Shown here: positions 1-7,374 of the stretch, one piece after another | Layout: each line of letters begins with the position of its first letter | Numbering within the stretch: position 1 is the first letter of the stretch | Assembly (NCBI GenBank): GCA_002841335.1 | Contig: PHEY01000004.1 | Location: 293,848 to 357,847, forward strand | Direction of reading: 5' to 3' | Source: Actinobacteria bacterium HGW-Actinobacteria-2 | Lineage (GTDB): Bacteria > Actinomycetota > Actinomycetes > Propionibacteriales > Propionibacteriaceae | Length of the DNA: 64,000 bases | Notes under the pieces: generated by a model | Seen by the model: the letters and a program-made list of their open reading frames with translations, nothing else | What the model was told of the DNA's origin: nothing | Databases searched by the model: none | Position numbers and translations under genes: made by a program

Positions 1-503
1 TGATCGCGCTGGCCCTGGCCGGACGTCCGCGATTGTTGGTGGCCGATGAGCCCACCACGGCCCTGGACGTGACCGTGCAGAAGGCCATCTTGGAGGTCTT
101 CGCCGATCTGCGAACCTCCACCGGAATGAGTCTGTTGCTGGTGACCCACGATCTGGGCGTGGTGGTCGACGTCGCCGACAGCGTGGCGGTGATGTACGGC
201 GGCACGGTGGTGGAGTTCGGCTCGGCTCGCGAGGTGATGACCAACCCGTCACACCCCTACACCGCAGCCCTGCTGGGCGCCCGCCCGGCGACCCGCACCC
301 TCGGCGAGAGACTCACCACGATTCCTGGTGTTCCGGCAGTGCCTGGTCAATGGCCCGACGGCTGTCGATTCGCGCCCCGCTGCGCCTTCGCCCGAGACGA
401 ATGTCGTGCCGTCCAGCCGGCCCTTCTGGCAGTCGACGAACACCGGGCGCGGGCTTGCCACGGGTGGCTGGGTACGAGCGAGGAGGCCGTCGTCCATGTC
501 TGA
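1..503 (+). CDS. Peptide-type ABC importer ATPase, C-terminal part (5' end outside window)
   Basis: ATP-hydrolysing subunit of an Opp/Dpp-family ABC importer acting on the cytoplasmic face. The frame is open from base 3 with no start, so the N-terminal half with Walker A lies upstream of the window. The visible part shows Walker B and D-loop (LLVADEPTTALDV, from about base 33), the H-loop LLLVTHDLG, and the C-terminal extension of oligopeptide ATPases with its Cys-containing GCRFAPRCAFARDEC segment. The stop overlaps the next gene's ATG by 8 bases, so the two ATPases are translationally coupled and form a DppD/DppF-like pair. The substrate (peptide, nickel or other) cannot be told without the upstream permease and binding-protein genes. 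Confidence 0.9.
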   Translation, partial: IALALAGRPRLLVADEPTTALDVTVQKAILEVFADLRTSTGMSLLLVTHDLGVVVDVADSVAVMYGGTVVEFGSAREVMTNPSHPYTAALLGARPATRTLGERLTTIPGVPAVPGQWPDGCRFAPRCAFARDECRAVQPALLAVDEHRARACHGWLGTSEEAVVHV

Positions 504-1266
504 AGTCTTGTTGGAAGTCGTTGATGCCGAGTTCCGCTACGCCCGAGGACTTCCTCCGGCCGCGACCGGAATCAATCTGCAGGTGCGGCCGGGAGACTCG
601 GTGGGCATCGTCGGTGAGAGCGGTAGTGGCAAGACCACGGTCGGCCGCGGGCTGGTGGGCTCGCTGTTCCCGTCCTCGGGCTCGGTGCTGGTGCAAGGTC
701 GAGGATGGAAGGGGGTGCGGCGCCGTGACCCGGTGCGCCGCATCGTTCAGATGGTCTTCCAAGACCCGTACGCGTCGCTGAACCCGATGTTGTCGGCCCA
801 AGCCACCGTGGCCGAGGTGATCCGGGTCTGGGACGGAGCCAAGCCCAGTGTGGCGGCGAGTCGCGCCGAACAGGTGCTGGCCGAGGTGGGTCTGACCGGT
901 GAAGTGATCAGGCGACGTCCGGCACTGCTGTCGGGCGGACAGCGTCAGCGCGTCGGCATCGCCCGGGCACTGGCCTGCGAGCCGCAGGTTCTCGTCGCGG
1001 ACGAGCCGACCTCGGCGTTGGACGTGTCCGTGCAAGCCAATGTGCTGAACCTGTTGCTTGATCTGAAGGCGAGCCGCGGATTGGCGCTGGTGCTGATCTC
1101 GCACGACCTTTCGGTCGTGGATTACCTCACCGATCGTGCGCTGGTGATGCTGAACGGTGAGGTGGTCGAGCACGGGGACACCCACACCCTGCTGCAGAAC
1201 CCGAGTCATGAGTACACCAAGACCCTGATCAGCTCGATCCCGGGAAGCTCGCTGGCGAACGCCTGA
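496..1266 (+). CDS. Peptide-type ABC importer ATPase, second subunit (DppF/OppF-like)
   Basis: Second ATPase of the same importer, 256 residues. It has Walker A GESGSGKTT at residues 40-48, the ABC signature LSGGQRQRVGIARAL near 145, Walker B VLVADEPTSALDV near 165 and the H-loop LISHDLSVV. ATG at 496 is chosen because the protein then begins just before the first nucleotide-binding strand and overlaps the preceding stop; GAGGAGGCC lies about 10 bases upstream. At 256 residues it is shorter than the roughly 320-330 of classical DppF and lacks the Cys-containing C-terminal extension seen in its partner. It ends the operon: the next gene begins 135 bases on with an unrelated function. Confidence 0.92.
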   Translation: MSEVLLEVVDAEFRYARGLPPAATGINLQVRPGDSVGIVGESGSGKTTVGRGLVGSLFPSSGSVLVQGRGWKGVRRRDPVRRIVQMVFQDPYASLNPMLSAQATVAEVIRVWDGAKPSVAASRAEQVLAEVGLTGEVIRRRPALLSGGQRQRVGIARALACEPQVLVADEPTSALDVSVQANVLNLLLDLKASRGLALVLISHDLSVVDYLTDRALVMLNGEVVEHGDTHTLLQNPSHEYTKTLISSIPGSSLANA

Positions 1267-1401
1267 GGCGTCGTCGGCGGCCGAATCAAGCCAGCCTCAA
1301 GTCGCGACTGATTCTCACAGCCCGCGCCTAGGTCGTCCCACAGCCGACACCTAGCCGCGGGCACGAGCCTGGATGCAGACAACCCGCATTCAGGAGGATT
1401 C

Positions 1402-1683
1402 ATGGCAACCACACCCGCGGTCTCCCAAGCACGGCAGACCCTGGCCGGCATTCTGGCCGGCGCCACCGTCGCCACCGGTGCGTTCGCCACGGTGTTGGCG
1501 GTGACCGCCCCGCAGACCAGTTCGGCCACCACGGCCGCCGACACCACCACGACCACCACGGTGACGGCGGACTCCGAAGACGACGAGACCACGACGCAGC
1601 CCAAGACCCAGCCGACCACCTCGACGGTGACCAATCCGGGCACCTCAAATCGGACCTCGCAGACCTCAACCAGGGGTTCTTGA
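1402..1683 (+). CDS. Small Thr-rich anchored or secreted protein, first of a paralogous pair
   Basis: A 93-residue protein of unrecognised family. A short basic-polar N-terminus is followed by one hydrophobic segment (about residues 13-37), then a low-complexity tail dominated by Thr, Ser, Gln and acidic residues. This suggests export, with the hydrophobic part acting as signal or anchor. AGGAGG lies 6 bases before the ATG. The N-terminus matches the next protein in pattern (TLAGILAGATVATG here, TLGALMAAGTLATG there), so the two are paralogs. They sit directly before an ApbE flavin transferase and a redox operon, where related clusters usually encode an FMN-binding protein. A role as electron carrier or scaffold is inference; no folded domain is visible. 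Confidence 0.75.
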   Translation: MATTPAVSQARQTLAGILAGATVATGAFATVLAVTAPQTSSATTAADTTTTTTVTADSEDDETTTQPKTQPTTSTVTNPGTSNRTSQTSTRGS

Positions 1684-1818
1684 GCCGAAATCGGGCTTCT
1701 TTACACAAACTTGAGGTTGGCCTGAGGCCGGCATAGCGCGATTGACAGGTTGGTTCGAAACCATCAGATCAGGTCGAAAGTCGCACCATGCGACACCCCA
1801 ACCTGAGGAGTCCGAACA

Positions 1819-2211
1819 ATGGCAACACCGGCACTGACCAGAACCAGACTGACCCTGGGCGCTTTGATGGCCGCGGGCACCCTGGCTACCGGCGGGATCG
1901 CCGGCGCGCTGGCGGTGACCCCACCGAGTGACGCCGAGGCCGCCGATCAGCTGCAGGAGCAGCTCCCGGTCGCCACCCCGTCGCAGTCGGCGATCCCGTC
2001 ACCGACCCCGACCCCGACCAAGTCCAAAGACGACGATGACGACGAGGCCGAGCACAAGACCACTCGGAAGACCACCACCACCAAGCGGGTCACCCCCGTC
2101 ACCAAGAAGAAGACCAAAAAGGTCACCAAGCCGAAGGCCACCGCCCCGGCACCGGCTCCGGCACCCAAGCCGGCCCCCAAACCGGCCCCCACCAAGACCA
2201 AGGGATCCTGA
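1819..2211 (+). CDS. Small Thr/Lys/Pro-rich anchored or secreted protein, second of the pair
   Basis: A 130-residue paralog of the preceding protein. It has the same short N-terminus and hydrophobic segment (about residues 10-34, ending LAVTPPS). The tail has a TPTPTPT stretch, an acidic DDDDDEAE patch, a Thr/Lys block and finally alternating Ala-Pro and Lys-Pro. Such tails are typical of extracytoplasmic spacers that cross or bind the cell wall. Its ATG follows CTGAGGAGTCCGAACA. It lies 6 bases before the ApbE gene with no gap for a terminator, so the two are probably co-transcribed. Function unknown; I infer an exported partner of the downstream redox proteins. Confidence 0.75.
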   Translation: MATPALTRTRLTLGALMAAGTLATGGIAGALAVTPPSDAEAADQLQEQLPVATPSQSAIPSPTPTPTKSKDDDDDEAEHKTTRKTTTTKRVTPVTKKKTKKVTKPKATAPAPAPAPKPAPKPAPTKTKGS

Positions 2212-2217
2212 TCAACC

Positions 2218-3186
2218 ATGCCGGCACTGGCCTTCGAGCAGACTGACGCCACCGAACCCGGTTCGGTGGCCTCGGCCGGCTTCCGCGCGATCGGCACGAC
2301 CAACGAGATCCTGGCCACCCGGCCGGACGCGTTGGCGAGCGCGGTCGCGCTGGCCAGTGACTACCTGCGTGAGCTCGATGCGACCTGCTCACGGTTTCGG
2401 TCCGACTCCGAGCTGAGCCAGTTCGCCGCCCAGGCGGTCGCCAACGACACCACCTGGTATGCGTCTCCGCTGCTGCTGGACTACCTGCACGCGGCCCGCT
2501 ACGCCGCCGAACTCACTGACGGGTTGGTCGACTTCACCGTCGGCTCGGCGCTGATCAGCACCGGGTACGACCAGGACGTCGACGCCGTCCGGGCCCGTGA
2601 GGACTTCCACACCACCGCGGCCGATGTGCCCGGATGGGAGCGGGTGGTGTTCGGCAGTCTGGGTCGGGTGAGTGTGCCCCAGGGCACGGTCATCGACCTG
2701 GGTGCCACGGCGAAAGCCCATGCCGCCGACCAGATCGCACGGTTGCTCGCGCTGCGCCTGCCCGGAGGGTTCCTGGTGAACCTCGGCGGCGACATCGCGA
2801 CCTCCGGAGACGTTCCCGACGATGGCTGGTCGGTGGGCGTGGAAGCCGCCGACGGAACCGAACGACAGGCAGTGGCGATCACCTCTCAGGCGATCACCAC
2901 GTCCTCGACCCAGTTGCGCACCTGGCATACCGATGCCGGTCAGGCGCATCACATCATCGACCCGCGCACCGGAGACACTGCCGCCGCAGTGTGGGCCCAA
3001 GTGAGCTGTGTGGCGACCACCGCGCTGGAAGCCAACGCTGCCTCAACGGCTGCTCTGGTGCTCGGCGAGGACGCTGTGGCCTGGCTGGACGCCCGTGGTG
3101 TGCCAGCCCGGCTGGAGCGTCTTGACGGCACCCCGGTGTTCACCGGCGGCTGGCCGCATTCTGACAACGATCAGGAGGAGAAGTGA
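2218..3186 (+). CDS. apbE: FAD:protein FMN transferase (ApbE family)
   Basis: Mg-dependent enzyme that moves FMN from FAD onto a Thr or Ser side chain of a target protein. The 322 residues contain family motifs in order: GATAKAHAADQIA (near 162), NLGGDIATSGD (near 189), HHIIDPRTGD (near 243) and a final ANAASTAALVLG helix (near 274). In typical ApbE the last motif reads ADAxxTA and its Asp helps bind Mg; here Asn stands in that place. No signal peptide or lipobox is visible, so the enzyme would act in the cytoplasm, unlike many ApbE lipoproteins. ATG at 2218 is the first in frame; the ribosome binding site is weak. It is coupled to the next gene by a 4-base overlap. Confidence 0.93.
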   Translation: MPALAFEQTDATEPGSVASAGFRAIGTTNEILATRPDALASAVALASDYLRELDATCSRFRSDSELSQFAAQAVANDTTWYASPLLLDYLHAARYAAELTDGLVDFTVGSALISTGYDQDVDAVRAREDFHTTAADVPGWERVVFGSLGRVSVPQGTVIDLGATAKAHAADQIARLLALRLPGGFLVNLGGDIATSGDVPDDGWSVGVEAADGTERQAVAITSQAITTSSTQLRTWHTDAGQAHHIIDPRTGDTAAAVWAQVSCVATTALEANAASTAALVLGEDAVAWLDARGVPARLERLDGTPVFTGGWPHSDNDQEEK

Positions 3187-3755
3187 TCTTCGGCGAATCG
3201 ACACTGTGGTACCTCTCTCGGGCCACCGGCGTGGTGAGCATTGTGTTGCTCACCATCGTGGTGATCCTCGGAGTGGTCACCGCAGGGCGCCGCCGCCCCG
3301 ACGGCGCGAGTGCCACGGTGGCGATGGGCGTCCATCGCTGGCTGTCGATGGGGATGCTCGTCTTCCTCATCACCCACATCATCACCGCGATCGTCGACGG
3401 CTTCGTCAACATCAGCTGGCTGGCTGTCGTGGTCCCGTTCATCTCGGAGTACGAGCCGCTGCTGGTGGGCTTCGGTGCGATCGGGGTCGACCTGCTGGTG
3501 GCCATCTTGGTGACCAGTTTCCTGCGGCACCGCATGGCCGAGCGTCAGTGGCGTTTCGTTCACTGGGCCACCTACGGCATGTGGCTGGTCGCGATCATCC
3601 ACGGCTTCAGCTTCGGCACCGCCGATCAGCCGGTGCTGCGCCTGGTCACCTTGGGTTGTGGCGTGATCGGTGGCCTGGCCGCCAGTTGGCGGGTGGCGAC
3701 CAGCTTCGCCGACCGTAATCGCCGCACCGAAGTCGCTTCTCAGGAGTGGTCATGA
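3183..3755 (+). CDS. Ferric-reductase-like haem membrane protein
   Basis: Integral membrane protein of 190 residues with about five to six helices, resembling the ferric reductase-like transmembrane domain (the MsrQ and NADPH oxidase fold) that carries b haems across the membrane. Two His pairs with fitting spacing are visible: His51 and His65 on one helix, His127 and His140 on another. No flavin or NAD domain is attached, so it needs partner proteins for electron input. GTG at 3183 is preceded by AGGAGGAG and overlaps the apbE stop; its own stop overlaps the next ATG. The tight coupling to apbE and a NuoF-like gene supports electron transfer from cytoplasmic donors to an external flavin. Confidence 0.85.
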   Translation: MIFGESTLWYLSRATGVVSIVLLTIVVILGVVTAGRRRPDGASATVAMGVHRWLSMGMLVFLITHIITAIVDGFVNISWLAVVVPFISEYEPLLVGFGAIGVDLLVAILVTSFLRHRMAERQWRFVHWATYGMWLVAIIHGFSFGTADQPVLRLVTLGCGVIGGLAASWRVATSFADRNRRTEVASQEWS

Positions 3756-4858
3756 CTACCATCGTCGATCTGATCCAGTCCGCCGGCCTCACCGGACGCG
3801 GCGGCGCCGCCTTCAGTAGTGCCATCAAGGTCAAGGCCGCCTGGGAGAACCGGGCCCGCCTGATCGTGAATGCCTGTGACGGCGAGATCGGTGCCGCCAA
3901 GGACGCCTGGGTGGTGGCCAACCATCTGCCCGAGTTGTTGGAAGGCGTCTCGCTGGTCACCGGTGGCCGCCGCAAAGCCAAGACGCTGTTCGCCACCCAC
4001 CGTGGTTCGACCACCGCACGGCTCTTGGCCGAGGCCGGGCTGCCGGTGTTGGAGACCCCCGAGCGCTACGTGTCCAGTGAGGAGACCTCGCTGATCTCGC
4101 TGGCGCACGGCGGCCTGGCGCGTCCGATGACCAAGCGGGCCCCGTTCGTCTTCGGTGGTCGCGACAGCCAGGGCAAGCGGATTCGTCCGACCGTGGTGCT
4201 GAACGCCGAGACGCTGTGGCGGATCTCCCAGATCAACCGCAACGGGGTGGACTGGTTCCGCTCCTTCGGCACCGCCGACGAGCCTGGTCCGCGTCTGTTG
4301 GCCATCGGCGGCCACGTCTCTCGCCGAGGCGTGTACGAGTCCGAGGCCGGCACCCGTCTGACCTCCATCCTGGCTCAGGCCGGGGGGCTGCCGGCTGACG
4401 CCGAGTACATCGGGGTCGGTGGCCTCGGCGGCATCCTGCTGACCGCCGATGAGCTGCGCAGCGCCACCTGGGATTCGCCGGGGATGAAGCGCTTCGGTGG
4501 CGGCATGGGCCCGGGCATCATCACCGTGTGGAACCCGGACGACTGCCCGGTCGAGGTGGCCAGCAAAATGATCGCCTTCGGTGCGGGGGAGTCCGCCGGC
4601 CAGTGCGGCCCGTGCATGTTCGGCCTGCCGGCGCTGTCGGCGGACTGGGCGGCCTTCAGTGAGCAGCCGAACCGCGACACTCACTGGCGGCTGGTCAGCC
4701 GCTTGGGCCAGTTCGGTGGCCGTGGCGCCTGCCATCATCCCGACGGGGTGGCTCGGTTCGCTCAGTCGGCGCTGCGTGCGCTCGGCCCGGAGCTCGCCGA
4801 GCACGCCGAGAACCAGTGCACCAAGGCAGGAGGACGCCGCTATGCCCAGCTCGGCTGA
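3752..4858 (+). CDS. NuoF-like protein (FMN/NADH-binding and Fe-S domains)
   Basis: Cytoplasmic protein of 368 residues related to the NuoF subunit of complex I and NAD-reducing hydrogenases; it should oxidise NAD(P)H or accept electrons through FMN and one Fe-S cluster. It has the GRGGAAF FMN-loop motif near residue 16, an SLBB-like middle (VGGLGGILL) and a C-terminal cluster region. That region reads ESAGQCGPC where NuoF has ESCGxCxPC, so the first Cys is Ala; later Cys in GRGACHHPDG and ENQC remain. Glu-rich NADH-site details are not clear enough to prove NADH binding. ATG at 3752 forms an ATGA overlap with the previous stop, with CAGGAG just upstream. It overlaps the next gene by 17 bases. 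Confidence 0.85.
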   Translation: MTTIVDLIQSAGLTGRGGAAFSSAIKVKAAWENRARLIVNACDGEIGAAKDAWVVANHLPELLEGVSLVTGGRRKAKTLFATHRGSTTARLLAEAGLPVLETPERYVSSEETSLISLAHGGLARPMTKRAPFVFGGRDSQGKRIRPTVVLNAETLWRISQINRNGVDWFRSFGTADEPGPRLLAIGGHVSRRGVYESEAGTRLTSILAQAGGLPADAEYIGVGGLGGILLTADELRSATWDSPGMKRFGGGMGPGIITVWNPDDCPVEVASKMIAFGAGESAGQCGPCMFGLPALSADWAAFSEQPNRDTHWRLVSRLGQFGGRGACHHPDGVARFAQSALRALGPELAEHAENQCTKAGGRRYAQLG

Positions 4859-5042
4859 CCATCGACGCGTGGCCGTCGACCGGATCCTGTGCACCGGACA
4901 CGGCGTCTGCGCGCAAACCTTGCCGGCGTCGATCGCCCTGGACGAATGGGGCTACCCGATCATCGTCGAGGACCACGTGGACGCCGACGCCGGTGCGCTG
5001 GCGGTGAAGTTGTGCCCAGCGCGGGCGTTGTTCCTGCGCTGA
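4842..5042 (+). CDS. Small ferredoxin (3Fe-4S type)
   Basis: A 66-residue ferredoxin. The Cys pattern is CTGHGVC (Cys17, Cys23) then a single late CPARAL, that is C-x5-C...CP, which is the pattern of the short 3Fe-4S ferredoxins that accompany actinobacterial P450s. The middle reads LDEWGYPIIVED, also usual for this family. ATG at 4842 lies inside the end of the NuoF-like gene with GGCAGGAGGACG just upstream, so translation is coupled. No P450 is near; the likely partners are the NuoF-like protein and the haem membrane protein of the same operon. It is the last gene of the redox module. Confidence 0.88.
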   Translation: MPSSADHRRVAVDRILCTGHGVCAQTLPASIALDEWGYPIIVEDHVDADAGALAVKLCPARALFLR

Positions 5043-5085
5043 GTCGGTCGGTCTGTCGGCCGCGGGGTTGCTGCGGGCGGGCACG

Positions 5086-6000
5086 GTGACGAATGCTGTG
5101 TTTGTGACTGCAGAAGACCCGGGTGAGTTCTCCTTCTTGGCGGCCGACGCCGCAGCGGTCGGTCGCGCCGCACCGCTGCCACCGGTACGGCGGGTCGCGC
5201 TGACCGATCAGGTCAGCGCACTCAGTTGGGGTGACGCGCCGGCCGACATCGTCCTGGCTCACGGGGTGGCACTGAACGCTCACACCTGGGATGCCACCGT
5301 CCTGGCGTGGCCGGACCCGTCGATCGGATTCCTGGCCCTCGATCTGCCCGGCCACGGTGATTCGCCGTGGCGAGCCGACGCCGACTACAGCCCGGCCACG
5401 CTCGCCGGGCCGGTCATCGAGGCGTTGGCCGCGGCCCGGGCTCAGGGGCTGCTGGTCGCGAGCCCGTCGATGGTGGGGCACTCGCTGGGCGGTCTGGTCG
5501 CAATCGAGATGCTGTGTGCCGACGTGGTGAGCTTCGCCCGGCTGGTGTTACTCGACATCCTTCCGCTGGCCGCACAGGCCGCTCGCTCGGTCGCCGCCTT
5601 CTTGGACGGTCCGGCGTCCTTCGATTCCCGCGACGAGATCGTGCAACGGGCGCTGGCGTTCGGCCTGGGCGGGAACCGAGAAGCCGTCGGCCGCGCGGTC
5701 TACTTGAACACCCGCCTCGACAGGGACGGTCGAGTGGTGTGGAAGCACCACTTCGGTGTCCTGGGCGGTGCCGGCCTGCGCGTGCCGGGCGCTGAAGCGG
5801 TGTGGCCGTTGATCGCCCACAGCCCGGTGCCGATCGACCTGATCGCCGCAACTTTGTCGATCGTGGACGCCGACGCGGTGGACCGCTTCCTGTCGCTGAG
5901 GCCACAGGCCCGAGTGTTGCGGCTGGCTGGCGGCCACAACCTGCAGGAGGACGCTCCGGTGGAGCTGGCTCGTGCGCTCGCCGACGTGCTGATCGGCTGA
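5086..6000 (+). CDS. Alpha/beta-hydrolase fold protein
   Basis: Soluble hydrolase of about 304 residues. It shows the oxyanion region LAHGVALNAHTWD, the LDLPGHGDSPW motif and the nucleophile elbow GHSLGG (Ser133 from this start), with a late GGHNLQED that supplies the catalytic His. These are hallmarks of esterases, haloperoxidase-like and C-C hydrolases; the substrate cannot be read. The start is uncertain: GTG 5086 has a weak GGGCGGG upstream, and TTG 5068 or GTG 5101 are alternatives. It is 43 bases after the ferredoxin gene and may be co-transcribed with it, without an evident functional link. Its stop is 2 bases from the stop of the convergent MFS gene. Confidence 0.85.
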   Translation: MTNAVFVTAEDPGEFSFLAADAAAVGRAAPLPPVRRVALTDQVSALSWGDAPADIVLAHGVALNAHTWDATVLAWPDPSIGFLALDLPGHGDSPWRADADYSPATLAGPVIEALAAARAQGLLVASPSMVGHSLGGLVAIEMLCADVVSFARLVLLDILPLAAQAARSVAAFLDGPASFDSRDEIVQRALAFGLGGNREAVGRAVYLNTRLDRDGRVVWKHHFGVLGGAGLRVPGAEAVWPLIAHSPVPIDLIAATLSIVDADAVDRFLSLRPQARVLRLAGGHNLQEDAPVELARALADVLIG

Positions 6001-6002
6001 GC

Positions 6003-7232
6003 TCAGCCGACCACGTCCGGATCGGCGGGGTCGCTGATCGCGGCGATGGCGTTACGGATCAGCGGCGCCGTGGTGATGGTCAAGATAGCCGCGACCAGCC
6101 CGAAACCGGTGACCGTCGCCAGGCCCGCGCCGTACCCGGCGTGATCGATGAACCCGCCGGCCAGGCTGGAGCCGATCGACACCCCGATCCCGATCCCGGT
6201 GCCGACCCAGGCCAGGCCTTCGGTCAATCGCGAAGTGGGCACCAGTTGGCCGATCAGGGTGTTGGCATTGATCAGCGTGGGCGCGATCGTCGCGCCCAGC
6301 AGCAGACCCAGCAGGCCGAGGCTGATCGCATTGAAGGCGGCCAGTAGCAAGACCGTGGTCACGAACAGCGCCAGCATCCCGATCACCAAACGGCGCAGGG
6401 TTGACGACTTCCAGGTGCGCGTCCCGTAGGCGATCCCGGCCACCCCCGAGGCCAACGAGAACACCGCGAGCACGACCCCGGCCGCTGCGCGGACGTCCCA
6501 GCTGGTCGTTGCGGCGACCACACTGACATCGATGGCGCCGAAGATGGAACCCAGCAACAACCCGATCACTGCTACCGGGGCCACCCCGGCGATCAGCAAC
6601 GCCGGCCGTCGCGCGGAACCGACGCGGCTGGGCTGGGGGTGGGGTGGAGGCTCGGTGGCCCGCTGCGAATAGAAGAACTGGGCACCCACCAGGCTGAGCA
6701 CGACCGAGGCGGCGACTCCGGCGACGGGATGCACACCCGTGGCCAGGGCGGTGGCCAACACCGGCCCGATGACGAAGGTGACCTCGTCCAACGACGACTC
6801 CAGGGAGAACGCGGTATGCAGTCGAGCCGAGTCGTCCAGGACATGGTTCCAGCGAGCCCTCACCAATGCGCCGGGCGATCCGCCGGCGAGGCCGGCCACG
6901 ATTACCGGGGGAAACAACATCCACGGCGGGAGCTGATTGGCTGCGAGCACCACGGTGACGGCCAACGCGGTCGCCGAGATGATCGTCGAGGGATACATCA
7001 CCCGGCGTTGCCCGAAACGGTCGACCAGATTCGCCAGCGCTGCGGTACCTACCGCCCAACCAGTGGCGTTGGCTGCCACCACCGCGCCGGCCAAGCCGTA
7101 GCTGCCGTAGAGGGACGACACCATCAGCACGATGCCGAGTCCGGTCATGGCCGAGCCGGAGCGGGCCAACAATCCGGCGGAGGAGAACTTCCAGGCGCCG
7201 GGAACGGTCAGAATCTCTCGGTAACGGCGCAC
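6003..7232 (-). CDS. MFS transporter
   Basis: Major facilitator superfamily permease of 409 residues with about 12 hydrophobic helices, a GTAALANLVDRFGQRRVM motif (the MFS loop 2-3 signature) near residue 60 and the usual central cytoplasmic loop (RATEPPPHPQPS). It resembles AraJ-like efflux proteins. Substrate is unknown. ATG at 7232 is the first plausible start. It is divergent from eutB, with about 140 bases between, and convergent with the hydrolase upstream. Nothing in the sequence ties it to ethanolamine use, though sharing a promoter region with eutB makes that worth considering. Confidence 0.85.
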   Translation of the reverse strand: MRRYREILTVPGAWKFSSAGLLARSGSAMTGLGIVLMVSSLYGSYGLAGAVVAANATGWAVGTAALANLVDRFGQRRVMYPSTIISATALAVTVVLAANQLPPWMLFPPVIVAGLAGGSPGALVRARWNHVLDDSARLHTAFSLESSLDEVTFVIGPVLATALATGVHPVAGVAASVVLSLVGAQFFYSQRATEPPPHPQPSRVGSARRPALLIAGVAPVAVIGLLLGSIFGAIDVSVVAATTSWDVRAAAGVVLAVFSLASGVAGIAYGTRTWKSSTLRRLVIGMLALFVTTVLLLAAFNAISLGLLGLLLGATIAPTLINANTLIGQLVPTSRLTEGLAWVGTGIGIGVSIGSSLAGGFIDHAGYGAGLATVTGFGLVAAILTITTAPLIRNAIAAISDPADPDVVG

Positions 7233-7374
7233 CGATGAATCCTCTCACGCCTCGCGGGAGCCACCGCGCCACCGGGTGTTTTTCACGCTCGGAACCGGTC
7301 CTTAACCGCGTCCTAACAACCATCGATCAGGATCATCACAGCGGACAACCGGCGTCCGCGGCGAAGGGAGCGCC

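Noticed and set aside
7233..7374. A cobalamin riboswitch before eutB.
   Set aside because: The gap is only about 140 bases and the conserved B12-box bases were not seen.
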